64,000 bases of DNA from Motilibacter rhizosphaerae. Its GTDB lineage: Bacteria; Actinomycetota; Actinomycetes; Motilibacterales; Motilibacteraceae. The translations under genes were made by a program, and so were the position numbers. Where the stretch lies: NCBI RefSeq assembly GCF_004216915.1, contig NZ_SGXD01000001.1, positions 1 through 64,000 of the forward strand, read 5' to 3'. Positions 15,946 through 26,685 of this stretch are shown here, piece after piece; position 1 is the stretch's first letter; every line of letters starts with the position of its first letter. The notes under the pieces are model-generated. The model saw only the letters and a list, made by a program, of their open reading frames with translations, did not search any database and had not been told where the DNA came from.

Positions 15946-17222
15946 GCCGCCGTCGCGCGGGGCTCGAGCCACTCGAGGAGGACGCGCTCCTGGACGTGCA
16001 GGGCGTGCTCGGGCACGGCGCCGCGCTGGCGGGTGACCGGCGACTTGAAGAAGTAGCCGAGCTCCTCGACGACCCCGCCCTGGCCGCGGTGCTGGGCGAG
16101 CGCGGTCAGCCTGGCGAGCTCGATGACCAGCGGCGCGGCGAGGACGCTGTCGCGGCAGAGGAAGTCGACCTTGATCTGCATCCGGCGGCCGAGGAAGCCG
16201 ACCAGGTCGATGTTGTCCCAGGCCTCCTTCTCGTCACCGCGCGGGCGGTAGTAGTCGATGCGCACGAGATGGTCCTCGACGGGGTAGCCGAGGATGCTGT
16301 CCAGCACGGACTTCTTCGTGCCGAGCTTGCTCTGCAGGCTCGCGGGGTCCTCGAGCGCCTGGCCGTCGCGGTTGCCGAGGATGTTGGTGCTGTACCACCC
16401 CTCGACGCGCAGTGCGCGCGAGCGGAAGGCCGGTGCCAGCACCGTCTTCATCATCGTCTGGCCGGTCTTGCCGTCCTTGCCCGCGAGGGGCACGCCGGCC
16501 TGCTCGGCGAGCTGGACGATGGCGGGCACGTCCCCGGCGAGGCTGGGGGTGAAGTTCACGTAGCCGCAGCCGGAGCGCACCGCGGCGTACGCGTAGAGCA
16601 TCGCGGGCGAGATCTCCGGGTCGTCCGCGTCGAGGCCGGCCTCGAACGCCTCGGCCGTCTGCAGCGCGGGCGCGGCGAGGTCCGGCGTGCGCTCGGTGGA
16701 GGCGAGGTTCACGACGACGAGCCCGCCGAGCGGCGTACCACCCGGACCGCCCGAGGACCTGAACCGCTCCAGGTCGGCGACGAGGTGGCGGGCCTGGGCG
16801 CGCAGCTCGCTCTCGCCCTCGGCGCGGGCCGGGGCGATGACGTTGGCGCCGCTCACGTTGCGGCAGAACTCCACGGAGCCCACCGCCGGCCAGGGCGTCT
16901 GCTCGGCGAGGGTGCTCTGCACGGCGCGCAGCTGCGCGGGCTCGAGCACGGCGTGGACGTCGGCGGCCTTGCCGAGGTCGTCGGCGCTGAGGTCCCAGCC
17001 GCCGAAGACGAGGTCGGTGTACGCGTGCAGCCCGGGCACGTCGACGCCGGAGAACGGGAGCCCGTCGGTCGTCGCGGCACCGAGGCGGAGCAGCTCGACC
17101 CCCGCGACGGCGGTGGTCGCGACGGCGCCGCCGAGGCCGACGACGGCGACCCCCAGCGTCGAGCTGGTCGCAGCCGCGCTCGCGGGAGCGGAGGTGGAAG
17201 CGGTGGACGAGCCTGCAGCCAT
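15942..17222 (-). CDS. Inositol-3-phosphate synthase
   Basis: A 426-residue NAD-dependent cyclase converting glucose 6-phosphate to 1L-myo-inositol 3-phosphate. The N-terminal NAD site reads [17 protein letters not shown]. The family signature is [16 protein letters not shown], followed by [15 protein letters not shown], and [17 protein letters not shown] carries active-site lysines. It is longer than the roughly 360-residue Ino1 that supplies mycothiol in most actinobacteria, and it belongs to the longer class seen in specialised gene sets; a housekeeping copy probably lies elsewhere. ATG 17222 opens the nine-gene operon and stands divergent from ppk. Confidence 0.92.
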   Translation of the reverse strand: MAAGSSTASTSAPASAAATSSTLGVAVVGLGGAVATTAVAGVELLRLGAATTDGLPFSGVDVPGLHAYTDLVFGGWDLSADDLGKAADVHAVLEPAQLRAVQSTLAEQTPWPAVGSVEFCRNVSGANVIAPARAEGESELRAQARHLVADLERFRSSGGPGGTPLGGLVVVNLASTERTPDLAAPALQTAEAFEAGLDADDPEISPAMLYAYAAVRSGCGYVNFTPSLAGDVPAIVQLAEQAGVPLAGKDGKTGQTMMKTVLAPAFRSRALRVEGWYSTNILGNRDGQALEDPASLQSKLGTKKSVLDSILGYPVEDHLVRIDYYRPRGDEKEAWDNIDLVGFLGRRMQIKVDFLCRDSVLAAPLVIELARLTALAQHRGQGGVVEELGYFFKSPVTRQRGAVPEHALHVQERVLLEWLEPRATAA

Positions 17223-17392
17223 GGCGCGGGGCTCCGATCGATGAGGTGGGTGATCTGTGCTCGACCTCACCTTTGTGGTGGTTCGCGGGTTGTGCATCTC
17301 GAAACAGCCCTCGATGTCGTGGGGCTCAGCGGGGGCCAGGACGCGCACCAGCACCCCGACGTTCGGGGAGCGCGAGGTGGGAGCATGGCGCC
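17223..17392. promoter_or_regulatory. Divergent promoter region of the nine-gene operon and ppk
   Basis: This 170-base gap must carry both promoters. It contains a small perfect hairpin ccccga-cgt-tcgggg at 17354-17368, 25 bases before the ppk start. A single PHO-like heptamer is not visible. I could not assign -35/-10 boxes with confidence. Confidence 0.5.
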
Positions 17393-19543
<2,151 letters not shown>

Positions 19544-19575
19544 CACGGCACGCCGCTGACGCCGTACGTGGTCCT

Positions 19576-19591
19576 GCACGGACGGCCGTGC
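19576..19591. other. Short hairpin between ppk and the CYTH-CHAD gene
   Basis: A 6-bp stem gcacgg/ccgtgc with a four-base loop lies 33 bases after the ppk stop. A further gtgatcacgg nearby resembles the core of the dispersed repeat family. It is a weak candidate for a transcript end or processing site; the gap to the next gene is only 122 bases. Confidence 0.35.
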
Positions 19592-19665
19592 GCGTGATCA
19601 CGGCGCGGCCGACGGGGTAGGGGCGGGGGCGTACCCCAGCACGCGCGAGGAAGGACGGCAGGACC

Positions 19666-21261
19666 GTGGGCGAGGCTGAGCAGGGCGGCAGCGGGCACGA
19701 CGCGAGCGGCGGGGCGCCGGCCCCCGACGCGACCCCGACCGGAGCGACCCCGACCGTGCACCGCGAGGTCGAGACCAAGTTCCGCGTCCACGGGCTGTTC
19801 CGGCTGCCCGACCTCGCGGGGCCGGGCGCGGTCGCCCGCGTCGAGCCGCGCGAGGCCCGCGAGCTGGTCGCGGTCTACCACGACACCGCCGACCTGCGCC
19901 TCGCCCGGGAGGGCATCACCCTGCGCCGCCGCGAGGGCGGCGAGGACGCGGGCTGGCACCTCAAGCTCCCGGCCGGCGGCACCGCGCGCGACGAGGTCCG
20001 CCTCCCGCTCGAGGCGGGCGAGGCCGGTGCCGTGCCGCGCGAGCTCAGCGACCTGGTGTTCCCCTACCTCCGCAGCGCGGCGCTCGAGCCGGTCGCGGTG
20101 CTGCAGACCGAGCGGCTGCCGTTCGCGCTGCTCACCGAGGACGGCCGCGAGCTCGCCGAGCTCACCGACGACACCGTCTCGGTGCTCGACGGCGACCGCG
20201 TGCTCGTCCGCTTCCGCGAGCTCGAGCTGGAGGAGGCGCAGGCCGGTCCGGGCGAGCTCGACGCGGTGGTCGCGGCCCTGCAGGAGGCCGGGGCGCTCCC
20301 GGGGGAGTTCGTGTCCAAGGCCGTGCGCGCCCTCGGCCCGCGCGCCACGGCCCCCGGCGACCTGCCCGAGCCGGCGCCGGTGGACCAGGACGACCCGGCG
20401 GGGACGCTGGTCACGGCGTACCTCGCCACCCACGTGCGCGCGCTGCGCCGCGCCGACCTGGGGGTGCGCCGCGGCGAGGACGACGCCGTGCACCAGATGC
20501 GCGTCGCCGCCCGGCGCATGCGCAGCGGGCTGCGCGCCTTCCGCCCGCTGGTCGAGCGGGAGTGGGCCGACGGGCTGCGCGACGAGCTGCAGTGGGTCGC
20601 GGGCGAGCTCGGCGGCGTGCGCGACCGCGAGGTCCTCCTCGAGCGGCTGGAGGGCGCGCTGCACGAGCTGCCCCCCGAGGCCGATGCGCTCGGCACCCGC
20701 ACGCTGCTCAGCCAGGAGATCGGCGGCGCGCACGACGCCGCCCGGGCCGAGGCGCTCGAGGCGCTGCGCTCCGACCGCTACGCCGCGCTGCTCGACGCGC
20801 TCGTCGAGGCCGTCCGCGCTCCCCGCCTGACCCCGCTCGCCGAGGAGCCGTGCCGCTCCGCGCTGCCCCCGCTCATGGAGGCGGCCTGGAAGCGGCTCGC
20901 CCGCGACGCGAAGCAGCTGCGGCTCGACGGCGAGGACGACGAGTGGCACGAGACGCGCAAGGCCGCGAAGCTCGTCCGCTACACCGCCGAGGCGATCGCC
21001 CCGGCGCTCGGCAAGCCCGCGAAGCGGCTCGCCAAGCAGGTCACCCGCGTGACCGAGCTGCTCGGCGACCACCAGGACGCCGCGATCGCCGCCGAGACGC
21101 TGCACGGCATCGCGGCCGGCGAGCACGTCAGCGGCCGGCAGGGCTTCACGCTCGGGCTGCTCTTCGCCGACCAGCGCAACGCCGTGCTGGTCGCGCGCGT
21201 GCGGTTCCTCGAGCTGTGGCCGGAGGTGTCGCACCGGCGGCACCGCGACTGGCTGCGCTGA
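19666..21261 (+). CDS. CYTH and CHAD domain protein
   Basis: A 531-residue two-domain protein. The N-terminal CYTH (triphosphate tunnel metalloenzyme) domain has the ExExK signature REVETKFRV at about residues 27-35 and alternating charged strands to about 220. The C-terminal CHAD domain is a histidine-rich helical bundle with HQMRVAARRMRSGLRAF (about 275-291), known to bind polyphosphate granules. The protein probably hydrolyses or senses triphosphate or polyphosphate made by the adjacent PPK. The start is GTG 19666. Its stop overlaps the next start by one base (TGATG). Confidence 0.9.
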   Translation: MGEAEQGGSGHDASGGAPAPDATPTGATPTVHREVETKFRVHGLFRLPDLAGPGAVARVEPREARELVAVYHDTADLRLAREGITLRRREGGEDAGWHLKLPAGGTARDEVRLPLEAGEAGAVPRELSDLVFPYLRSAALEPVAVLQTERLPFALLTEDGRELAELTDDTVSVLDGDRVLVRFRELELEEAQAGPGELDAVVAALQEAGALPGEFVSKAVRALGPRATAPGDLPEPAPVDQDDPAGTLVTAYLATHVRALRRADLGVRRGEDDAVHQMRVAARRMRSGLRAFRPLVEREWADGLRDELQWVAGELGGVRDREVLLERLEGALHELPPEADALGTRTLLSQEIGGAHDAARAEALEALRSDRYAALLDALVEAVRAPRLTPLAEEPCRSALPPLMEAAWKRLARDAKQLRLDGEDDEWHETRKAAKLVRYTAEAIAPALGKPAKRLAKQVTRVTELLGDHQDAAIAAETLHGIAAGEHVSGRQGFTLGLLFADQRNAVLVARVRFLELWPEVSHRRHRDWLR

Positions 21262-22148
21262 TGAGCTCCACGGGCGAGGGCCCGGTGCTGGCGGCGGGGA
21301 CCGTCGTGCGGCGCACCGGCGACGAGGGGCCCGAGGTCCTGCTCGTCCACCGCCCGAAGTACGACGACTGGTCCTTCCCCAAGGGCAAGGCGGAGCCGGG
21401 CGAGCACGCGCTCACCACCGCGCTGCGCGAGACCGCGGAGGAGACCGGGCTCGCGGTCCGCCTCGAGCGGCCGCTGCCCGAGCAGGGCTACACGGTCTCG
21501 GGGCGACCGAAGGTCGTGCGCTACTGGCTGGCGACGCAGCTCGACGGCCGGTTCCGGCCCAACTCCGAGGTCGACGAGGTCGCCTGGCTGCCGCTGGCCG
21601 CCGCCCGCGACCGACTGAGCTGGCAGCGCGACGCGGCGCTGCTCGACGACCTCGCCGCGCTGCCCGGGGAGACCACGGCGCTGCTGCTCGTCCGGCACGC
21701 CGAGGCCGTGCCGCGGGACGCCTGGGACGGCGACGACGCGATGCGGCCGCTCACGCCGGCGGGCCGCGCGCAGGCCGCGGCGCTGGTGGAGCTGCTCGAC
21801 GCGTACGCGCCGACGCGGGTCGTCTCCTCCGACGCCGTACGCGCCCTGGAGACCGTCGCTCCCCTGGCCGAGGACGCGGGGCTCGTCGTCGAGGTGGACC
21901 CGCTGCTGAGCGAGGAGGGGTGGAGCGCCGGCCCGGGCGCGGAGCTGCTGCCCGCGGCGCTCGTGGGCGACCGGCGAACGGTCGCGTGCTCGCACCAGCA
22001 GGTGCTGCCCCGGCTGCTGGAGGCCCTCTGCGCCGCGTCGCCGGTGCGGCCGCCGCAGGCCGTCCCGCCCGTCGGCGGGGTCGTCGCCCTGCACCTGCAC
22101 GAGGGGCGCCCGGTGGCCGTCGAGGAGCACGCGCCCGGAGGCTGCTGA
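21261..22148 (+). CDS. mutT1: Nudix hydrolase fused to histidine phosphatase, MutT1 type
   Basis: A 295-residue two-domain enzyme. The N-terminal Nudix domain has the complete box GKAEPGEHALTTALRETAEE (about 38-57). The C-terminal histidine phosphatase domain begins with LLLVRHAEA (about 141-149). Mycobacterial MutT1 with the same layout degrades 8-oxo-GTP, 8-oxo-dGTP and diadenosine polyphosphates. ATG 21261 overlaps the CYTH-CHAD stop by one base, so the two are translationally coupled and act in phosphate or nucleotide housekeeping together with PPK. Confidence 0.9.
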   Translation: MSSTGEGPVLAAGTVVRRTGDEGPEVLLVHRPKYDDWSFPKGKAEPGEHALTTALRETAEETGLAVRLERPLPEQGYTVSGRPKVVRYWLATQLDGRFRPNSEVDEVAWLPLAAARDRLSWQRDAALLDDLAALPGETTALLLVRHAEAVPRDAWDGDDAMRPLTPAGRAQAAALVELLDAYAPTRVVSSDAVRALETVAPLAEDAGLVVEVDPLLSEEGWSAGPGAELLPAALVGDRRTVACSHQQVLPRLLEALCAASPVRPPQAVPPVGGVVALHLHEGRPVAVEEHAPGGC

Positions 22149-22177
22149 CCTCCTCCGGGTGGGGGAGGCGCGGCGGT

Positions 22178-22199
22178 GTTCACCTGTCTGTCAGGAGAT
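22178..22199 (+). promoter_or_regulatory. Upstream PHO-box-like direct repeat
   Basis: GTTCACCTGTC at 22178-22188 is followed at 11-base period by TGTCAGGAGAT. The first unit matches the actinobacterial PhoP repeat well and the second poorly. It may be an auxiliary PhoP site for pstS. Confidence 0.5.
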
Positions 22200-22232
22200 G
22201 TGCAGGTCGCCGCAGGGCGATGGACACAGGTC

Positions 22233-22287
22233 GTTCACCCTGCGTTCACCCGCTCCCCCGGGAGCCGTCACCTGCGCTGCCTATGTT
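22233..22287 (+). promoter_or_regulatory. PHO box and -10 element of pstS
   Basis: Two adjoining 11-base direct repeats, GTTCACCCTGC (22233-22243) and GTTCACCCGCT (22244-22254), match the Streptomyces-type PhoP operator. A -10-like TATGTT lies at 22282-22287, 45 bases before the GTG start of pstS. The arrangement predicts PhoP-dependent induction of the pst genes in phosphate starvation. Confidence 0.85.
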
Positions 22288-22331
22288 GCGGGAGCACCAA
22301 GCCCCAGGCTCCCGAGAGAGAGACCCTCGAC

Positions 22332-23492
22332 GTGACGTTCCTCCGCTACGGCCGCGCCAGCGCGGTCGCCGTGGTCGGCATGCTGGCCCTCGCCGCGTGC
22401 GGTTCCGACAACAACTCCTCCAGCAGCAGCAGCGCCGGGACCGGCGGCTCCAGCAGCGGGGCCGCCGCCTCCGGTGGCGCCTCCTCCGCCGCCGGCGGTG
22501 CCGCTGCCGCCTGCGCCAAGGGCACCGTGAACGCCGAGGGCTCCAGCGCCCAGGCCAACGCGATGAGCGCCTGGATCAAGGCCTACCAGGGCCAGTGCTC
22601 CGGCGTGACCATCAACTACAACCCGACCGGCTCGGGCGCGGGCGTCACCGCGTTCAACGCGGGCCGCGAGCCCTTCGTCGGCTCCGACTCGGCGCTCAAG
22701 CCCGAGGAGAAGACCGCGGCCGACAAGCGCTGCTCCGGCGGCCCCGCCATCGACCTGCCGATGGTCGTGGGCCCGATCGCCGTGGCGTACAACGTCAAGG
22801 GCGTCGACGGCCTGCAGCTCTCCGCCGCGACCGTCGCGAAGATCTTCAGCGGCAAGATCACGAAGTGGGACGACGCGGCCATCAAGGCCGACAACCCCAG
22901 CGCGCAGCTGCCGTCGACCCCGATCCAGCCGATCCACCGCTCGGACTCCTCGGGCACCACGGACAACTTCACCAAGTGGCTGACCGCTGCGGCGAAGTCC
23001 GACTGGACGTTCGACCACGACAAGGTCTGGAAGGCCCCGGGCGGCCAGGGCGCGGCCAAGTCCTCCGGCGTCGCCAGCGCGATCGCCGCGGGTGACGGCA
23101 CGATCGGCTACGTCGAGTACTCCTTCGTGCAGTCGGCCAGCCTGAAGGCGGCGAAGATCGCCAACGACGGCAAGAACTTCGTCGAGCTCTCCGCGGCCAA
23201 CGCCTCGAAGGCCGTCGAGGGTGCGAAGCCGGCCGACGGCGCCACGGGCAACGACCTGGCGCTGAGCCTGGACTACGCGACGACCGACCCGTCGGCGTAC
23301 CCGATCGTCCTCGTGACCTACGAGATCACCTGCGAGAAGGGCCTCAAGGCCGACGAGGCGTCGTTCGTCAAGTCCTTCCTCGGCTACACCTCGGGTGCGG
23401 GCCAGCAGCTGCTGACCCCGGACCTCGGCTACGCCCCGCTGCCGGCCAGCCTGCAGACGAAGGTCGCCGCCGCGGTGGCCGCGATCAGCTAG
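22332..23492 (+). CDS. pstS: Phosphate-binding lipoprotein PstS
   Basis: A 386-residue lipoprotein that captures phosphate outside the membrane for the PstCAB transporter. The signal peptide ends in the lipobox LAAC (Cys about residue 23), then a Ser/Gly/Ala-rich linker to about 60. The mature domain has the phosphate loops YNPTGSGAGV and HRSDSSGTTDNFTKWL. I chose GTG 22332, after gagagag, because it gives a normal lipoprotein signal and lies behind the PHO box. It heads pstSCAB, separated from pstC by a strong hairpin. Confidence 0.96.
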   Translation: MTFLRYGRASAVAVVGMLALAACGSDNNSSSSSSAGTGGSSSGAAASGGASSAAGGAAAACAKGTVNAEGSSAQANAMSAWIKAYQGQCSGVTINYNPTGSGAGVTAFNAGREPFVGSDSALKPEEKTAADKRCSGGPAIDLPMVVGPIAVAYNVKGVDGLQLSAATVAKIFSGKITKWDDAAIKADNPSAQLPSTPIQPIHRSDSSGTTDNFTKWLTAAAKSDWTFDHDKVWKAPGGQGAAKSSGVASAIAAGDGTIGYVEYSFVQSASLKAAKIANDGKNFVELSAANASKAVEGAKPADGATGNDLALSLDYATTDPSAYPIVLVTYEITCEKGLKADEASFVKSFLGYTSGAGQQLLTPDLGYAPLPASLQTKVAAAVAAIS

Positions 23493-23592
23493 TCCCGTCT
23501 GCGCCGACTCCGGTCGGCACCCGGCCCGGCGCGGTAGCCCAGCGCCACCGACCGCTACCGGCAGGTAGCGAGGACGGGCCGGACGACGGACA

Positions 23593-23632
23593 CGAGCCGT
23601 CCGTCGACCTGAGAGGGTCGACGGGCGGCTCG
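23593..23632 (+). terminator. Intercistronic hairpin between pstS and pstC
   Basis: Arms 23593-23609 and 23616-23632 pair over 17 bases with one G-U wobble and a 6-base loop. It sits 101 bases after the pstS stop and 153 before pstC. Hairpins here in other bacteria terminate or stabilise the pstS message so that binding protein is made in excess. Confidence 0.75.
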
Positions 23633-23785
23633 CTGGCCGTCAGACTGGGGGCAGGACGGTGCGCGGGCACGGCCCGCGGCCGCGCGCGACGTGGCGCTCC
23701 CCCTCCCCGGCGTCCACCCCGTACGGACGCCGGAGCCGTGTCCCCCGCGAGCCGCGCTGCGGCGAGCCTGCAGCAGGAGGTCGTC

Positions 23786-24754
23786 GTGACAGCCAGCACC
23801 ACCGAACCCGCGGCGCTGGGGCGGTCGCGCTCCCGCAGCGGGGTCCGGATGGGCGACCGGGTCTTCAGCGGCCTCGCGGTGGGGGCGGGCGTCCTGCTCC
23901 TCGCGGTCATGGCCGCGATCGCCGTCTTCCTGCTCGTCGAAGCGGTCCCGGGCATCCGCGCGGACAGCAAGAACTGGCTCGTCGAGAAGACCTGGTTCCC
24001 GGACTCGACCCCCTCGGTGTGGGGCATCTCCGCGCTGGCCTTCGGGACCGTCGTCTCCAGCCTCATCGCGCTCGTCATCGCCGTGCCGGTCGCGCTCGGT
24101 ATCGCGCTGTTCATCTCGCACTACGCGCCGCGCCGGCTGGCCGTGCTGCTCGGCGTGCTCGTCGACCTGCTCGCGGCCGTGCCGAGCGTGGTCTACGGCC
24201 TGTGGGGGCTGAACTGGTTCTCGCCGCACATCCTGCCGTTCGCCCACTGGCTCAACGACAGGTTCGGCTGGATCCCGCTGTTCAGCGGCACGGTCAGCGG
24301 TGCCCAGACGATGTTCACCGCGGGCGTCGTCCTCGCCATCATGATCCTGCCGATCATCGCCGCCGTCAGCCGCGAGGTCTTCCTCCAGGTGCCGCGCTCG
24401 CTCGAGGAGGCCGCCCTGGCCCTCGGCGCGACGCGCTGGGAGGTCATCCGCACCTCGGTCCTGCCGTTCGGGCGCCCCGGCATCATCTCGGCGGTCATGC
24501 TCGGCCTCGGCCGCGCCCTGGGCGAGACCATCGCCATCGCCCTCGTGCTCTCGACGAGCTTCACGCTCAACTGGCACGTGCTCGAGCCCGGCGGCAACAC
24601 GATCGCCGCCAACATCCCGCTGAACTTCGCCGAGGCGCAGGGCAACGGGCGCAGCGCGCTCATCGCCTCCGGCCTGGTGCTCTTCGTCATCACGCTCGCG
24701 GTCAACATGGCCGCCCGGATCATCATCGCGCGCCGCAAGGAGTTCGTCTCGTGA
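23786..24754 (+). CDS. pstC: Phosphate ABC transporter permease PstC
   Basis: A 322-residue inner-membrane permease subunit with six predicted segments. The first is at about 35-55 (VGAGVLLLAVMAAIAVFLL), and the ABC-permease EAA loop reads SLEEAALALGATRWEVI. GTG 23786 follows CAGGAGG at five bases; an earlier in-frame GTG at 23738 lacks a ribosome site. Its end overlaps pstA by four bases (GTGA). It pairs with PstA to form the channel powered by PstB. Confidence 0.95.
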   Translation: MTASTTEPAALGRSRSRSGVRMGDRVFSGLAVGAGVLLLAVMAAIAVFLLVEAVPGIRADSKNWLVEKTWFPDSTPSVWGISALAFGTVVSSLIALVIAVPVALGIALFISHYAPRRLAVLLGVLVDLLAAVPSVVYGLWGLNWFSPHILPFAHWLNDRFGWIPLFSGTVSGAQTMFTAGVVLAIMILPIIAAVSREVFLQVPRSLEEAALALGATRWEVIRTSVLPFGRPGIISAVMLGLGRALGETIAIALVLSTSFTLNWHVLEPGGNTIAANIPLNFAEAQGNGRSALIASGLVLFVITLAVNMAARIIIARRKEFVS

Positions 24755-25818
24755 GCACCCTCGTCGAGCCGACCCGGGCCGCCTTCACCAAGAAGGTCCG
24801 CCCGCTCCCGACCTGGCTGCCGGCCGCGATCTTCGTCGCCGCGCTCCTCGTCGCGTACGCCCTGCTCACCGCGGTGGGCAGCAGCGGGGGCGGCGGGCGG
24901 GTCCTGCTCGCCGCGGTCCTCGCCGACGTCATCTTCTGCGTCGCGGTCTTCGCGGTCTCCGCGCCGCGCGAGGGCAGCCGCCGGGCGAAGGACCGCGTGG
25001 TCACGGCCGTCGTCTACAGCTGCTTCGCGCTGGCGGTCCTGCCGCTGGTCTCGCTGCTCGCCTCGACGATCCACCGGGGCGCGGCGAAGCTCACCCTCGA
25101 CTTCCTCACCCACTCGATGCGCGGCGTCGGGCCGCGCGACGACCTGGGTGGCGCGAACCACGCGATCATCGGCACGGTCGAGCAGGTCGGCCTGGCCGGC
25201 CTCATCGCGATCCCGCTGGGCCTGCTGGTCGCGATCTACCTGGTGGAGTACGGCCGCGGCGCCCTCGCACGCGGCGTGACGTTCTTCGTCGACGTCATGA
25301 CCGGCATCCCCTCGATCGTCGCCGGCCTGTTCATCTTCACGCTGTTCATCGTCATCCTGGGCTTCGGCTACAGCGGCTTCCTCGGCAGCCTGGCCCTCTC
25401 GATCCTCATGGTCCCGACGGTCGTGCGCAGCAGCGAGGAGATGCTCAAGCTCGTCCCCAACGAGCTGCGCGAAGCCTCGCTCGCGCTCGGTGTCCCCCGC
25501 TGGAAGACGATCCTCTCGATCGTCCTGCCGACCGCGGTCGCGGGCCTGGTGACCGGCGTCATGCTCGCCATCGCCCGCGTCATCGGTGAGACGGCGCCGC
25601 TGGTGCTGACGACGTTCTTCACGAACTCGATCAACACGAACCCGTTCAACGGCGCGCAGATGTCGCTGCCGCTCTACATCTACACGCTCGCCACGCAGCC
25701 CGGGAAGTTCTACAACCCGCGCGCGTGGGCCGCCGCCCTGACGCTCGTGCTCATCGTGCTGCTCCTCAACCTGGTCGCTCGCACCATCGCCTGGTGGCGT
25801 GCGCCCAAGGCCCGCTGA
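24751..25818 (+). CDS. pstA: Phosphate ABC transporter permease PstA
   Basis: A 355-residue permease, about 60 residues longer than the usual PstA because of an extra N-terminal pair of hydrophobic segments ([16 protein letters not shown] and [19 protein letters not shown]). The core has six segments and the EAA loop [20 protein letters not shown] 24751 overlaps the pstC stop. Extended PstA proteins of this kind are common in actinobacteria. It is followed by pstB after 25 bases with a clear GGAGAG site. Confidence 0.95.
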   Translation: MSTLVEPTRAAFTKKVRPLPTWLPAAIFVAALLVAYALLTAVGSSGGGGRVLLAAVLADVIFCVAVFAVSAPREGSRRAKDRVVTAVVYSCFALAVLPLVSLLASTIHRGAAKLTLDFLTHSMRGVGPRDDLGGANHAIIGTVEQVGLAGLIAIPLGLLVAIYLVEYGRGALARGVTFFVDVMTGIPSIVAGLFIFTLFIVILGFGYSGFLGSLALSILMVPTVVRSSEEMLKLVPNELREASLALGVPRWKTILSIVLPTAVAGLVTGVMLAIARVIGETAPLVLTTFFTNSINTNPFNGAQMSLPLYIYTLATQPGKFYNPRAWAAALTLVLIVLLLNLVARTIAWWRAPKAR

Positions 25819-25843
25819 CGACCCCGTAGGAGAGACTGATCCC

Positions 25844-26620
25844 ATGGCCAAGCGCATCGACGTCAGCGGGCTGAACGTCTACTACGGCTCCTTCCGGGCC
25901 GTCGAGGACGTCAACATGACCATCGAGCCCCGCTCCGTGACGGCCTTCATCGGCCCCTCGGGCTGCGGCAAGTCGACGTTCCTGCGGACGCTGAACCGCA
26001 TGCACGAGCTCATCCCCGGCGCGCGCGTCGAGGGCAAGGTGCTCATCGACGACGAGGACCTCTACGGCGACGGCATCGACCCGGTCGCCGTGCGCCGCAG
26101 CGTCGGCATGGTCTTCCAGCGCCCCAACCCGTTCCCGACGATGTCGATCTACGACAACGTCGCCGCGGGCCTCAAGCTCAACGGCGTCAAGCGGAAGTCC
26201 CAGCTCGACGAGGTCGTGGAGCGCTCGCTGCAGGGCGCGAACCTCTGGAACGAGGTGAAGGACCGTCTGGGTCGCCCCGGTGCCGGTCTCTCGGGCGGCC
26301 AGCAGCAGCGCCTCTGCATCGCGCGCGCCATCGCGGTCGAGCCGCAGGTGCTCCTCATGGACGAGCCCTGCTCGGCGCTGGACCCGATCTCGACGCTGGC
26401 GATCGAGGACCTCATCTCGACGCTCAAGGACCAGTTCACGATCGTCATCGTCACGCACAACATGCAGCAGGCCGCGCGCGTGAGCGACACGACCGCCTTC
26501 TTCAACATCGCGGGCTCGGGCAAGCCCGGCAAGCTCATCGAGGTCGGGGAGACCGGGAAGATGTTCTCGAACCCGTCCGAGCGCGCCACGGAGGACTACA
26601 TCTCGGGCCGCTTCGGCTGA
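25844..26620 (+). CDS. pstB: Phosphate ABC transporter ATPase PstB
   Basis: A 258-residue ATPase subunit. Walker [10 protein letters not shown] is at about 37-45, the signature LSGGQQQR at about 149-156, Walker B VLLMDEP at about 170-176, and the H-loop His in VTHNMQQ. The length and the FQRPNPFP Q-loop are characteristic of PstB. ATG 25844 is preceded by ggagag. It closes the pst operon and is followed 22 bases later by a strong terminator hairpin. No phoU copy follows it in the window. Confidence 0.97.
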   Translation: MAKRIDVSGLNVYYGSFRAVEDVNMTIEPRSVTAFIGPSGCGKSTFLRTLNRMHELIPGARVEGKVLIDDEDLYGDGIDPVAVRRSVGMVFQRPNPFPTMSIYDNVAAGLKLNGVKRKSQLDEVVERSLQGANLWNEVKDRLGRPGAGLSGGQQQRLCIARAIAVEPQVLLMDEPCSALDPISTLAIEDLISTLKDQFTIVIVTHNMQQAARVSDTTAFFNIAGSGKPGKLIEVGETGKMFSNPSERATEDYISGRFG

Positions 26621-26641
26621 GGTCCGTCCACCCCGCACGTC

Positions 26642-26673
26642 GACGGGCGGTCCCCGCTCGGGGGCCGCCCGTC
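26642..26673. terminator. Rho-independent-type terminator after pstB
   Basis: Left arm gacgggcggtcccc (26642-26655), loop gctc, right arm 26660-26673: 14 pairs including one T-G. It sits between convergent pstB and the SIS-domain gene and may serve both strands. Confidence 0.85.
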
Positions 26674-26685
26674 GTGCTGTCCAGC

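Noticed and set aside
17385-17392. ATG at 17385 as ppk start
   Set aside because: It is in a different frame from ppk; ATG 17393 opens the correct frame.
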